21,781 nt of DNA from Candidatus Eiseniibacteriota bacterium. Its GTDB lineage: Bacteria; Eisenbacteria; RBG-16-71-46; CAIMUX01. The stretch spans positions 1 to 21,781 of the forward strand of contig JAKQSZ010000021.1 in the NCBI GenBank assembly GCA_029569475.1. Reading direction: 5' to 3'. The notes under the pieces were generated by a model. It ran no database searches. It saw only the letters and a program-made list of their open reading frames with translations, and was not told the DNA's origin. Below, one piece after another: positions 1 through 8,377 of this stretch. A program made the translations under genes and the position numbers. The stretch's first letter is position 1. The number at the start of each line of letters is the position of its first letter.

Positions 1-1581
1 CGCGGGGCGTCCAAGGACGATCTGCTCGCCGGGCTGGCGCTCTCGGTGGCGACCAATTACATCCACCGCGTCGTGCGAGGGCGCAAGATCTCGGGAACGA
101 TCTTCTTCCAAGGCGGCACCGCGTACAACGACGCGGTCGCCGCGGCCTTCTCCCAGATCCTGGATCGGGAGATCATCGTCCCTCCGTACAACGGGGTGGT
201 AGGCGCCGTCGGAGCCGCCCTGCTGGCGTGGGATCGTATGGACCGTGTCGGGGGCCGGACGCGGTTCCGCGGCTGGGACCTGGGCCAGGTCCGTTATCAG
301 ACCCGGGAAATCGCCTGCCGCGCCTGCGAGAATCGCTGCGACGTCCAGGAGTTCCAGGTCGAAGGAGAGAGGTCCTACTGGGGCGATCAGTGCGGCGACC
401 GCTTCCGGACCAGCCGGCGCACGGAGTTCACGCCGCTGCTCGACGACCTGGTGCGCCTGCGGCGCGAGTGGACCCTTGACGGCTACGATCCGTCGCCGGG
501 GCGCCGTGGCCTGGTGGCGTTTCCGCGGGCGCTCTATTTCCACGAACGGTTCCCTTACTGGCAGGCGTTCTTCCGCGAACTGGGGTTGGGGGTCATCCTG
601 ACACCCGAGACCAACCGTGAGCTCATCCAACAGGGAATCGAGGCGGCGGTGGCGGAACCGTGCTTCCCGATCCAGATCGCGCACGGCCACGCGCGGGCCG
701 CGGCGGAGCATGCGAAGGCCGACTTCGTCTTCCTCCCCAACATGGTCAATGCCGAGGCTTCGCATGAGGCGATCGAGAGCTTCTACTGCCCCTGGGGCAT
801 GACCCTCCCGCACGTCGTCAAGTCGAGCCCGGTCCTGGAAGGCCACGCCGGGAGGATCATCCACCCGATTTTGCGTTTCCGAGGAGGCCGGGAGGCTATC
901 GCACGGGCCCTGCGCGAGCCCCTCCGTCCGTACGGGATACGCGCGCGTGAAATCTCCCGGGCGCTCCTGGCCGCCGAGGCAGCCGCGGACAGGTTCGCCG
1001 CCCGCGTCCGCAACGGCGGGATCACGGCCATGCGCTTGTTGCGCGAGTCTGGCGAGAAAGCCATCGTGCTGGTGGGCCGGCCGTACAATCTCTACGACCC
1101 GGCGGCCAGTCTCGACGTGGCTCGCAAGCTGCGCGCCAGGTTCGGCGTCAACGTGGTGCCGATGGAGTTCCTCGCCGCCAGCCAGGATGACCTGGAGGCG
1201 ATCAACTCCAACCTGTTCTGGGGCTATGGACGGCGCATCGTGGCAGCCGCCCGGGCCGCCGGAGCCTGGGACAACCTCAACATCATCTACGTGACCAACT
1301 TCAAGTGCGGCCCGGACTCGTTCATCAAACCCTTCGCCAGGGATGCGTTCGGCAGGCCGATGTTGACCTTGCAGTTTGATGGACACGCCAACGACGCGGG
1401 GATGATGACGCGCGTAGAGGCCTTCCTGCACAGCCAGGGAATGTTGCGCGGCGAGGATCCGCCTCCCACCGGCCGGCGGCGGCCCGGGGATCGCGCTGTT
1501 GCCGCGGAAGCAGGGACCTGCGAGGGAACTCTGGCCGGCGGCTGCGCCACCTGCGTGTCCGCGCCTCTCCGGCGGAAGTGA
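1..1581 (+). CDS. CoA-dehydratase activase-like protein, 3' part (ASKHA end plus DUF2229-like domain)
   Basis: The reading frame is open from the first base, so the gene starts outside the window; the first in-frame GTG at 46 is internal to conserved sequence. The residues before and after it (SKDDLLAGLALSVA, then FFQGGTAYNDAV) are typical of the end of a BcrAD/BadFG-type ASKHA ATPase domain. Family knowledge: such activases bind ATP and a [4Fe-4S] cluster and pass electrons to 2-hydroxyacyl-CoA dehydratases or benzoyl-CoA reductases. The remainder matches the DUF2229 type of activase-related protein. Cysteine codons at 316, 325 and 337 (CxxCxxxC) and at 391, 661 and 1306 are candidates for metal binding. 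The end of the conserved region has the typical FDGHANDAGMMTR stretch, followed by a short Cys-containing tail (CEGTLAGGCATC). The substrate is unknown and no dehydratase subunits are visible. The next gene starts 12 bp downstream and is likely cotranscribed. The family is confident; the exact function is not. Confidence 0.85.
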   Translation, partial: RGASKDDLLAGLALSVATNYIHRVVRGRKISGTIFFQGGTAYNDAVAAAFSQILDREIIVPPYNGVVGAVGAALLAWDRMDRVGGRTRFRGWDLGQVRYQTREIACRACENRCDVQEFQVEGERSYWGDQCGDRFRTSRRTEFTPLLDDLVRLRREWTLDGYDPSPGRRGLVAFPRALYFHERFPYWQAFFRELGLGVILTPETNRELIQQGIEAAVAEPCFPIQIAHGHARAAAEHAKADFVFLPNMVNAEASHEAIESFYCPWGMTLPHVVKSSPVLEGHAGRIIHPILRFRGGREAIARALREPLRPYGIRAREISRALLAAEAAADRFAARVRNGGITAMRLLRESGEKAIVLVGRPYNLYDPAASLDVARKLRARFGVNVVPMEFLAASQDDLEAINSNLFWGYGRRIVAAARAAGAWDNLNIIYVTNFKCGPDSFIKPFARDAFGRPMLTLQFDGHANDAGMMTRVEAFLHSQGMLRGEDPPPTGRRRPGDRAVAAEAGTCEGTLAGGCATCVSAPLRRK

Positions 1582-1593
1582 GGTTGGGCAGGG

Positions 1594-3066
1594 ATGCATG
1601 ATCAAGCCCGACTGCGCAACGACCGTCAGGTCGGCGGGCCCCCCTTGCGCGAGCGCACGATATATCTCCCGCGGATGAGCCATGGGTCTGCCCGTTGCTT
1701 CGCGGCAGCCTTGCGGGGCTTCGGCTTCAACGCGCTTCCCTTTCCCCCTTCCGACGCCAGGACGCTGGAACTGGGAAGCCGCCATGCTACCGGGGAGGAG
1801 TGCTATCCCGGCCGGCTGACCCTCGGTGACGCGCTCAAGATCGTCCTCGACTCCGGCGAGGCGCCGGAGAAAATCGCGATCTTCATGCCGTCGGCTCCCG
1901 GTCCTTGCCGCTTCGGCCAGTACGCTCCCTTTCTCCGGCGCGTCCTCGATGAGGTCGGGGCCACCGCCACGATGGTCCTCTCCCCCTCGAGCCGCTCCGG
2001 CTACGACGAGTTGGGACGCGACTCCCAGTCGGTTCAGCGTGCCTGCTGGCGAGCGCTGGTGGCGGCGGACACGCTCCGCCGCGCCCTGCTGCGGCTCCGG
2101 CCCTACGAAACGCAGAAAGGGCGCGCGCAGGAAGCCTACGAACGAGGGATTGCCGAGGCCGAGGAAGTCCTCGAGCGGACCTCCGCGTCCGCTTCCCGCT
2201 GCCTGAAGGAACTGCACGAAAGCCAGCGGCGTTCCGCAGAGCGCTTCGGATCCATCCCGCGCGAGGATGCGCCACGCCCCCTGATCGGCATTGTGGGAGA
2301 GATCTACTGCCGGCTGAACACCTTCAGCAACGAGGAGGTGGTCCGCCTGATCGAGGAGTTGGGGGGCGAGGCCTGGATCTCCGACATCTCGGAGTGGGTC
2401 TACTACACCAACCAGGAGCAGCGGCGCAAATGGCTCCCCTACGCCGGCAAGAGTCTCAGCCGGGAGATGGCCGCGGCCTGGATCAAGGACGTGGTGCAGC
2501 GCCGTGACGAGGCCGCCATAGCCGGTCCCTTCCACGACCTGTTGCGCGATCGCGCGGAACCCCGGCGGGTTTCGGTGGTGACCGACCTGGCCGAGCCTTA
2601 TCTCCCCTCCGGAGGGGTCTATGGCGAAATGGTGCTCAACGTGGGCAAGGCCGTCTGGCTCTGGTCCCAGGGATGCCACGGCATCATCGACATCAGCCCC
2701 TTCACCTGCATGAACGGGATCGTCTGCGAGGCGATCTATCCCCGGTTGAGCCGCGATCACGACGGCATTCCGATCCGGATCCTCTACTTTGACGGCACCA
2801 GCCCGCATCTGGCCCGTGATGTCGGGATCTTCCTGGAACTCGCCCAGACCTACCGGCGACGCCGGCGCGCCCACCCCCAGCCTGGATCCCCCAGCCTGGA
2901 TCCGGTCAACCGAGCTGACGGCCGGCCCGAGCCCGATCAACCAGGGCGGCGGGCTGTCAGCGTTGCCCCAGCTCCAACAGCATCGTGCGATACTCCTCCG
3001 CCCGCTCCTGGTCATGATCGAGGAGATGCAGCAGCACGGCCCGGATCTCGTCGGGATCACGCTTGA
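1594..3066 (+). CDS. Activase-associated HgdB-like protein, C-terminally extended by a frameshift
   Basis: This 490-residue protein resembles the C-terminal part of long CoA-dehydratase activase-related proteins. Visible landmarks are TIYLPRMSHGSARC near residue 22, GEECYPGRLTLGD near residue 67, and IVGEIYCRLNTFSNEEVV in the middle. The section ending in GCHGIIDISPFTCMNG and ILYFDGTS is also typical, with Cys residues that could hold an Fe-S cluster. It starts at an ATG 12 bp after the preceding stop, behind a GGGCAGGG stretch, so the two probably act together. Homology appears to stop near residue 427 (FLELAQTYRRRRR). From there a perfect 14-bp tandem duplication shifts the frame, adding a Pro/Arg-rich tail of about 55 residues that runs antisense to the convergent TPR-like gene for 110 bp. 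Removing one repeat copy restores a TGA at 2916-2918. The main body may still be functional. Confidence 0.8.
   Translation: MHDQARLRNDRQVGGPPLRERTIYLPRMSHGSARCFAAALRGFGFNALPFPPSDARTLELGSRHATGEECYPGRLTLGDALKIVLDSGEAPEKIAIFMPSAPGPCRFGQYAPFLRRVLDEVGATATMVLSPSSRSGYDELGRDSQSVQRACWRALVAADTLRRALLRLRPYETQKGRAQEAYERGIAEAEEVLERTSASASRCLKELHESQRRSAERFGSIPREDAPRPLIGIVGEIYCRLNTFSNEEVVRLIEELGGEAWISDISEWVYYTNQEQRRKWLPYAGKSLSREMAAAWIKDVVQRRDEAAIAGPFHDLLRDRAEPRRVSVVTDLAEPYLPSGGVYGEMVLNVGKAVWLWSQGCHGIIDISPFTCMNGIVCEAIYPRLSRDHDGIPIRILYFDGTSPHLARDVGIFLELAQTYRRRRRAHPQPGSPSLDPVNRADGRPEPDQPGRRAVSVAPAPTASCDTPPPAPGHDRGDAAARPGSRRDHA
2876..2903. repeat. Perfect 14-bp tandem duplication
   Basis: The unit CCCAGCCTGGATCC occurs at 2876-2889 and again at 2890-2903 with no gap. 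Fourteen is not a multiple of three, so the duplication changes the reading frame of the surrounding gene. With one copy only, the codons after the repeat read GGT CAA CCG AGC TGA, ending the protein at 2918. With two copies the frame stays open to 3066. Confidence 0.95.
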
Positions 3067-4237
3067 ATTCGTAGTAGCGGGCCAGGAGGCGGCGCCCTGC
3101 CTGGATCGGGTACTCGACTTCCGAGCCATGGATGATGCTCTGCTGGATCCGGTGGCTGATGAGGCCGTCCAGGATCGTCATCTCCTCCTCGCCCAGGCCC
3201 AACGCGGCGGCAGCCTGGGCGGCGGGAAGCAGGATCTCCTCCGAGGTGGCTCCGGCGGCGACCCAGGGCGCCAGCCGGTTGCGGGCTTCCTCGGCCTGCC
3301 CTGCGTCCAACAGCGTCCAGGTTAGGAGCGAATCGAGGCTCGCCACCGGTTCATCCGCGGAATCCGCCAGGGCGGCGGCCCCCGCCACCGCTTCGTCATA
3401 CCGGTGCAGGACGCGAAGCGCCTCGACCCTCAGATACTGCCGGCGTTGCTCGTCGGCCTCCGAGACGGCGGCCCCGGGCCGGGCCTCGTCCAGGACGGCG
3501 AGCGCATCGGAAGCACGGCCTGCCAGGAGCAGAGCGTGCCCCCATTCCAGCTGCACGCGGAAATCGGCGGCGGCGCCACCCGCAGCAGGGTCTCCGTGAC
3601 GGGCGAACATCTCCTCGAAGAAAGCCACGGCGCGGCCGGGGGCGCCCTGGGCCAGGGCCAGGTAGGCGTTGCGGAACTCCACTCCCAATCCACGGAAGAA
3701 GGCGGCCCGCTCGGGATCGAGCCCGTGCAGGTACACCTCGAACAGGGCGTCAGGATCCTCCCCCAGGATTTCTTCGTCGGTCCTTTCGGCCACGGCCTCC
3801 TGCGCCTCCGCTTCCTCCGGGGGCTGCGCGGCGGTCAGGTCCGGCGGCGGATAGAGATCCTTGGTCGGCACTTCGGCCGGATGCGGCGGGGACGCCACCG
3901 GACGGCGGGGCGCGCTGATCCGGCGGAGCATCTCGTGGACCTCAGGGACCTCGATCTCCTCCCCCGCCAGTTCCAGGGCGGTCTGGCAGCGATCGCTGGC
4001 GCCCGCCAGGTTCCCCTCCTGATGCAGGCGCTCGGCCTCCTCAAGACGCAACGCGATCATCTTCCGGCGGCACACCATGGCGCGGTCCCTGGCCTCGCTC
4101 AGTTCCCCGGTGGAGAGCTTTCCGGACTGGCGGGCCAGGTCCTCGTAGAGAACGAGCGCGTCGTAGTGTTCCCCGGCGTCGAACATCAATCGGGCCTTCT
4201 CCAGTTTCTTCTTCGGGGATGATCCGAAAAGCCCCAT
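2957..4237 (-). CDS. Cytoplasmic TPR-like helical repeat protein
   Basis: This 426-residue protein has no signal peptide or membrane segment. Residues 8-107 are helical and TPR-like (KKKLEKARLMFDAGEHYDAL, then EEAERLHQEGNLAGASDRC). Residues 108-160 form a Pro/Glu-rich linker. From about 163 a second helical array follows with repeated Ala/Leu patterns (for example RAVAFFEEMFARH and DEAVAGAAALADSADEP), typical of tetratricopeptide scaffolds. A role in protein-protein contacts is inferred; no enzyme motif is seen. The start was chosen at 4237 because AAGAGGAA lies five bases upstream of that ATG; the frame stays open to 4465 but those extra codons look unconserved. The gene is divergent from the sigma factor gene. 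Its 3' end is overlapped by the frameshifted tail of the convergent upstream gene. Confidence 0.75.
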   Translation of the reverse strand: MGLFGSSPKKKLEKARLMFDAGEHYDALVLYEDLARQSGKLSTGELSEARDRAMVCRRKMIALRLEEAERLHQEGNLAGASDRCQTALELAGEEIEVPEVHEMLRRISAPRRPVASPPHPAEVPTKDLYPPPDLTAAQPPEEAEAQEAVAERTDEEILGEDPDALFEVYLHGLDPERAAFFRGLGVEFRNAYLALAQGAPGRAVAFFEEMFARHGDPAAGGAAADFRVQLEWGHALLLAGRASDALAVLDEARPGAAVSEADEQRRQYLRVEALRVLHRYDEAVAGAAALADSADEPVASLDSLLTWTLLDAGQAEEARNRLAPWVAAGATSEEILLPAAQAAAALGLGEEEMTILDGLISHRIQQSIIHGSEVEYPIQAGRRLLARYYEFKRDPDEIRAVLLHLLDHDQERAEEYRTMLLELGQR

Positions 4238-4666
4238 CTTGGTTCCTCTTTCCCGGTCCTTCGACCGTGTTGCCGGCGACCCTCCCGGCTTCACTGCTTC
4301 TGACACAGGCTTCACCTGTTCCGGCATCCGTCTCCAGAGATCCGTCCGTCCCGAGACGTTCGCGATCTCCGACAACCGTGCTCGGGCCATCCTAACGTCA
4401 GGCCGGCGGGCTTGGAACCCGGGTTGTTCGGGAGAAGGGGCGTCGGAGCCGGGGGAACCGGTCACGATCGAGGCCCGCCTGAGGCGATCAAGCAGGGAGG
4501 ATGGCGAGACCGGGCGGAAGACCGGGCCGGTAAGGTGGGACCGGGCGTGGAAGTGTGACGAGCCGGAGAAGCGAAGAACCGACGAAGGGAAGGAATAGAC
4601 ACTGCCTCCGACGACTAGTACCGTGTCAGGGCGAATTCACCGACCGGGATCGGCCGGAGGAGCCCT
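4238..4666. other. Divergent intergenic region between TPR-like and sigma factor genes
   Basis: About 430 bp that must hold promoters for both flanking genes. I see a 10-bp palindrome AACCCGGGTT at 4416-4425 and two direct copies of GCTTCAC near 4289 and 4311. A TAGACA near 4596 could be a -35 element for the sigma gene, but no good -10 follows at the right distance. Open frames here look like noise. No terminator or RNA gene is apparent. Confidence 0.5.
4243..4250 (-). promoter_or_regulatory. Ribosome binding site fixing the TPR-like gene start
   Basis: On the minus strand this reads AAGAGGAA, five bases before the ATG at 4237. It supports the 426-residue start over an ATG 76 codons further upstream, which has no comparable site. 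Confidence 0.7.
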
Positions 4667-5299
4667 TTGAAGCAAGACGATGTGACGATCTCGGACGAGG
4701 ACCTGGTCGCGCGCGCGCTCGACGGCGACGCCGCGGCCTTTGGCACGCTGATGCGACGGTATCAGGGCGCCGTCCATCGCCTGGTCCAGGGGATCGTGCG
4801 AAACCGGACCGATGCGGACGACCTGACACAGGAGACCTTCTTCCGGGCCTATCGCTACCTGGGCGGCTTTGACCCGGGGCGTCCGCTGAGCCCGTGGCTT
4901 TTGCGCATCGCGGCCAACCTGGCTTTCACGCATTTGCGGCGGCAGCGCCGTGGAGCCTGGCTATCGCTGGACGCCGAGCATCCCCGGACGGGACGGACGG
5001 TGCTGGATTCGGTGAACGCGCCGGGCGCGGAGGCGGCGGTGGAACGGCCGGCGCGCCACCGGGAACTGGAAGCGGCGTTGGACGCTCTCCCGCCTCTGTA
5101 CCGATCGATCCTGGTGCTGCGCGCGGTTCACGAGATGCGTTACGACGAGATCGCTTCGATCCTGGGCATCCCGATTGGAACCGTGATGTCCAGGCTGAGC
5201 CGGGCGCGCACAGCCATGCGCCGGCAGATGGAAGGCGGCGCGGCGAAAGCCGTGATGCCGGGTCCGTCCCGGCTCCTTCCGCCTGAGAGGAGTGCATGA
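4667..5299 (+). CDS. ECF-type RNA polymerase sigma factor
   Basis: This 210-residue protein directs RNA polymerase to a dedicated promoter set, probably in response to an envelope signal sensed by its partner. Region 2 spans about residues 20-95, with the -10 recognition stretch DADDLTQETFFRAYRYL and the core-binding end RIAANLAFTHLRRQRR. A variable linker follows. Region 4 spans about 134-187 with a helix-turn-helix (YDEIASILGIPIGTVMSRLSRAR). The start is a TTG preceded four bases upstream by GGAGGAG (4656-4662); GTG at 4682 is an alternative without such a site. The stop overlaps the next start as ATGA, so expression is translationally coupled to the anti-sigma gene. The ECF subgroup and target genes cannot be told from this sequence. 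Confidence 0.93.
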   Translation: MKQDDVTISDEDLVARALDGDAAAFGTLMRRYQGAVHRLVQGIVRNRTDADDLTQETFFRAYRYLGGFDPGRPLSPWLLRIAANLAFTHLRRQRRGAWLSLDAEHPRTGRTVLDSVNAPGAEAAVERPARHRELEAALDALPPLYRSILVLRAVHEMRYDEIASILGIPIGTVMSRLSRARTAMRRQMEGGAAKAVMPGPSRLLPPERSA

Positions 5300-7050
5300 A
5301 GGGCTCGTGCGACGACATCCGTCCCTGGCTGGACGCCTACTTCGACGGGGAACTGGCGACGCTCGACGCTCGCCGCATGGAGCGCCACCTCGAGGCCTGC
5401 GCGGACTGCCGCCGGAGCCTTGAGGAGATCCGCGCCTTGGACCGGGCGATTCGCGCCGTGGCGATGGAGAGTGAGCCGACCGCGGAACACCTGGAGGAAC
5501 TCGCTCGCAAGTTCGAGCAGCGCGCCGACCTGACCGCGGCCCGCGCGGCCTGGCCACGCCGGTCCGCTCCGGCCGGGCGCACCGTTGCCGAAAGGTTCTT
5601 CAGCACCGCCGCGGCGTGGATCGACAAGCTGCTGCCGCCGCGACTTCTTCCAGCCGCGCGGGTTGTGGCGGTGGTGGCGATCGTCGGCAGCGTCGCCCTC
5701 CTGCTGCGCCAGAGCGGTTCACCCTTGATGTCACCGGAGCTGCCCTCGCCCGTGAAGAAACCGGCCGAGTCTCGCGGTCGCACGTCCGACGACCTGCCCG
5801 ACCACAACGCGACGGGGCCGGCCTCGACAATGGAGAGCGGACCGGCTGACTCGCGGGAGCCGGTCCGGCGATCAGTCGACTCCGCCATCCCTGCGGAACC
5901 ACCTCCCCCGGCCGCTGAAGGAACGCACGGCCACGAGTCGAAAGCCACTGGGGGAACAGAGCCGAAGCTGCCATCGGATCCTTCCACGGGGCCGGATCCG
6001 GCCCGGTTGGGACCGCCCTCCAAAGAAGTCGAGGCCCAATCGCCGCCGGTTGACCGCATGGGCGAAAAGATGAGGGCCGGCACACAAGAGTTTGCCTATC
6101 AGCGCGACCGCCGTGGGCCAGAGGGCAGTGGCCTCGAGGGCGATGGGCTAGAGGGCCGTGCGCTCGAGGACGGTGAGACCGAGGGCCGTGGCCTCGCGCG
6201 CCGTGAGCCCGAACGTGACGCTCCGCCACCCACTCCGCCGGCTTCTCCGCGTGCCCTGGAAGAAACGCGGAAGGCGGCCGACGGCGCCACGCGGCGCGTG
6301 ACAGTCCCGAGCGGGCCTGGAGAAGGCGCGCGGCTGAAGGGCGATGTTGACGAGCTGTTGACCACGCGAGCGGAACCGGTAAGGCCGCCGGCGCCAGCGA
6401 TGGCAGCGCCTCCGCGGGGAGACGAGGCTTCGACAGGTCCGGCCAAAGCTCGCCGCGGCGCCGCGGACTCAGCGTTCTCGGAAGATGTCCCCGTCGAACT
6501 GGTTGCCTCCTTCTTCGAAGACGTCGTGAGAACGGCTCCGGCGATGCCGCCTTCGTCGCAGGCCGGGCCCGAAGCCGCGGGCAAGGCGTTCCGTACCCCG
6601 TCCGCGGCGGGGGCACGGGGCGGACCGTCTCGCGGCCACTCCGCCGACTCGGCAGCCACGACCGAGGGCTCCGGCCCTGAGGCCACCGCGATCCCGGGCT
6701 CCGAGCTGACGATCCAGGCCCTCCGCTCGGAGCGGATCGAGGCCGGGGACACCCAGGAAAGCGAGCGCGCCGGCAGCCAGACCGCGGCCTTCCTTCTTTC
6801 GGTGGCTGGCGATCCATCTTTTTCGGACGCGCTGTGGAGCGAAGGGTGGAAGGCCCTATCGCGCAATGCTACGGCAGAGGCCCTCCGTTCCGGCACACCG
6901 GATCTCTGTCTCCAGGCGCTGCGTTACCACTACCTGCGAACGCACCGGCAGGATCGCGAACTGACCGTGGACGTGGAGGACGCTCGGGCGATCTACGCTG
7001 GGGAGCTCCCTGAGATACAACGTCTTCTCGGCTGCGCGACTCACCGCTAG
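5296..7050 (+). CDS. Membrane-anchored zinc-finger anti-sigma factor with long disordered region
   Basis: This 584-residue protein probably holds the coupled ECF sigma factor inactive at the membrane. The N-terminus is a ZAS-type anti-sigma domain: H31-x3-C35-x2-C38, with C5 as a possible further ligand, in the usual setting RMERHLEACADC. A single membrane helix lies at about 118-138 (LPAARVVAVVAIVGSVALLL), placing the zinc finger in the cytoplasm. Residues 140-490 are Pro/Gly/Ala/Glu-rich and look disordered; they include six 5-residue repeats at 276-305. The last 90 residues look folded (SDALWSEGWKALSRN, then LRYHYLRTHRQDRELTVDVEDA) and may be a sensor. At 584 residues it is far longer than simple anti-sigma factors of about 100-250. 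The start codon overlaps the sigma stop. The anti-sigma role is well supported; the signal is unknown. Confidence 0.85.
   Translation: MKGSCDDIRPWLDAYFDGELATLDARRMERHLEACADCRRSLEEIRALDRAIRAVAMESEPTAEHLEELARKFEQRADLTAARAAWPRRSAPAGRTVAERFFSTAAAWIDKLLPPRLLPAARVVAVVAIVGSVALLLRQSGSPLMSPELPSPVKKPAESRGRTSDDLPDHNATGPASTMESGPADSREPVRRSVDSAIPAEPPPPAAEGTHGHESKATGGTEPKLPSDPSTGPDPARLGPPSKEVEAQSPPVDRMGEKMRAGTQEFAYQRDRRGPEGSGLEGDGLEGRALEDGETEGRGLARREPERDAPPPTPPASPRALEETRKAADGATRRVTVPSGPGEGARLKGDVDELLTTRAEPVRPPAPAMAAPPRGDEASTGPAKARRGAADSAFSEDVPVELVASFFEDVVRTAPAMPPSSQAGPEAAGKAFRTPSAAGARGGPSRGHSADSAATTEGSGPEATAIPGSELTIQALRSERIEAGDTQESERAGSQTAAFLLSVAGDPSFSDALWSEGWKALSRNATAEALRSGTPDLCLQALRYHYLRTHRQDRELTVDVEDARAIYAGELPEIQRLLGCATHR
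6121..6210. repeat. Six tandem 15-bp repeats inside the anti-sigma gene
   Basis: Six imperfect 15-bp units begin at 6121, 6136, 6151, 6166, 6181 and 6196. They encode EGSGL, EGDGL, EGRAL, EDGET, EGRGL and ARREP. Because 15 is a multiple of three, copy-number change would alter linker length without breaking the frame. Confidence 0.85.
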
Positions 7051-7156
7051 TCAGGTCAGGCACACCCGGGTCTCGCGGTCCGATCGTGTATGATGCCTGG
7101 TCGCGCCGGGATCGGCCGCGACGGATCCTACAAACCGGGACCTGAGGCAGCGCCGC

Positions 7157-7165
7157 GGAAGGAGA
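7157..7165 (+). promoter_or_regulatory. Ribosome binding site for the BNR-repeat gene
   Basis: GGAAGGAGA lies eight bases before the ATG at 7174 and decides against the in-frame ATG codons at 7090 and 7093. A TATGAT at 7089-7094 could be a -10 element, but I see no matching -35. Confidence 0.5.
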
Positions 7166-7173
7166 CTTCGCAG

Positions 7174-8286
7174 ATGAGCCGGGTGCGCGTACTGGTGGGC
7201 ACACGCAAGGGAGCTTTCATTCTGACCTCGGACGCCAGCCGCCGCAGCTGGAAGGTCGACGGTCCGCACTTTGGCGGCTGGGAGGTCTACCACCTCAAGG
7301 GCTCCCCGGTACAACCCGACCGCCTCTACGCTTCGCAGACCAGCTCGTGGTTCGGACAGGTCGTGCAGCGGTCCGAGGACGGAGGCGCCACGTGGGAACC
7401 AGTCGGCAATCAGTTCGCCTACGAAGGAGAGCCGGGAACCCACAAGTGGTACGACGGCACGCCCCACCCCTGGGAGTTCAAACGGGTCTGGCACTTCGAG
7501 CCGTCGCTCGACGATCCCGACACGGTCTACGCCGGCGCCGAGGACGCCGCCCTCTTCCGCTCGCGCGATGGCGGTCGAACCTGGACCGAGTTGCCCGGGT
7601 TGCGGGAGCATCGTTCCGGCTCCGACTGGCAACCGGGAGCGGGCGGCATGTGTCTCCACACCATCCTGCTCGACCCCTCCAACCCCCGGCGGATCTACAC
7701 CGCGATCTCGGCGGCCGGCGCGTTCCGCAGCGATGATGCGGGGGATACCTGGAAGCCGATCAATCGCGGCCTCAAGTCCCAGTACATCCCCGACCCCGAA
7801 GCCGAGGTCGGCCACTGCGTCCACCGGATCGCCGTGCACCCGTCGCGCCCGCACGTCTTGTACATGCAGAAGCACTGGGACGTCATGCGCAGCGACGACG
7901 CGGGTGAATCGTGGCGCGAGATCAGCGGGAATCTTCCGACGGACTTCGGGTTTCCCATCGATGTGCACGCCCACGAACCCGAGACGATCTACGTGGTGCC
8001 GATCAAGAGCGACTCCGAGCACTATCCGCCCGACGGAAAGCTCCGGGTCTACCGCAGCCGCGCCGGGGGCGAGGAGTGGGAAGCCTTGACCGATGGACTC
8101 CCGCAGAGCGACTGCTACGTCAACGTCCTCCGCGATGCCATGGCGGTCGATCAACTCGATCCATGCGGCATCTACTTCGGCACGACCGGAGGCCAGGTCT
8201 ATGCCTCGGCCGATTCGGGCGATCACTGGCAGCCGATCGTGCGGGACCTGCCGGCGGTCCTCTCGGTGGAGGTGCAGACCCTGTGA
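7174..8286 (+). CDS. Cytoplasmic Asp-box (BNR) beta-propeller protein, sialidase-like fold
   Basis: This 370-residue protein has at least six Asp-box motifs of the form S-x-D-x-G-x-x-W. They lie at about residues 67, 130, 186, 240, 295 and 345 ([48 protein letters not shown]). They are spaced about 50 residues apart, as expected for propeller blades. The N-terminus begins directly with [12 protein letters not shown] and has no signal peptide, so the protein is probably cytoplasmic. Automatic annotation often calls this family exo-alpha-sialidase or glycosyl hydrolase. I do not see the sialidase Arg triad in context, so catalytic activity is unproven. A MoaD/ThiS-like gene follows 91 bp downstream on the same strand. 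The original start was chosen by the upstream GGAAGGAGA. The fold is confident; the function is not. Confidence 0.85.
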   Translation: MSRVRVLVGTRKGAFILTSDASRRSWKVDGPHFGGWEVYHLKGSPVQPDRLYASQTSSWFGQVVQRSEDGGATWEPVGNQFAYEGEPGTHKWYDGTPHPWEFKRVWHFEPSLDDPDTVYAGAEDAALFRSRDGGRTWTELPGLREHRSGSDWQPGAGGMCLHTILLDPSNPRRIYTAISAAGAFRSDDAGDTWKPINRGLKSQYIPDPEAEVGHCVHRIAVHPSRPHVLYMQKHWDVMRSDDAGESWREISGNLPTDFGFPIDVHAHEPETIYVVPIKSDSEHYPPDGKLRVYRSRAGGEEWEALTDGLPQSDCYVNVLRDAMAVDQLDPCGIYFGTTGGQVYASADSGDHWQPIVRDLPAVLSVEVQTL

Positions 8287-8320
8287 CACGCCCCCTCACG
8301 GTGACCCGCGCCGTCACGCC

Positions 8321-8341
8321 CCCCGCGGGAGGTCAGCGGGG
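8321..8341 (+). other. GC-rich hairpin between BNR and MoaD-like genes
   Basis: Arms CCCCGC (8321-8326) and GCGGGG (8336-8341) enclose a nine-base loop. A second, weaker dyad GTGAC/GTCAC lies at 8301-8317. No T-run follows, so it is not an obvious intrinsic terminator. It may simply reflect the base composition. Confidence 0.3.
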
Positions 8342-8377
8342 AGATCGCACCGGGCGCAGCCCGCGACCGGCGGCCCA

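Noticed and set aside
4454..4490. GGAACC at 4454-4459 as the -35 of an autoregulatory ECF promoter
   Set aside because: No typical -10 element occurs at the expected 16-17 bp distance. Another GGAACC at 4414 also lacks one.
4239..4598. Open frame of 119 residues in the divergent region before the sigma gene
   Set aside because: It lacks a ribosome binding site and a recognisable domain, and its Arg-rich composition is typical of non-coding high-GC frames.
5989..6004. Perfect 16-bp palindrome GGGCCGGATCCGGCCC
   Set aside because: It lies inside Pro/Gly-rich coding sequence of high G+C and is likely a chance product with no regulatory context.
6099..6896. Minus-strand open frame inside the anti-sigma gene
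   Set aside because: It is a high-GC shadow frame; its periodic residues only mirror the 15-bp repeat on the other strand.
7174..8286. Secreted exo-alpha-sialidase
   Set aside because: There is no signal peptide and the Arg triad could not be identified; Asp boxes alone only show the propeller fold.
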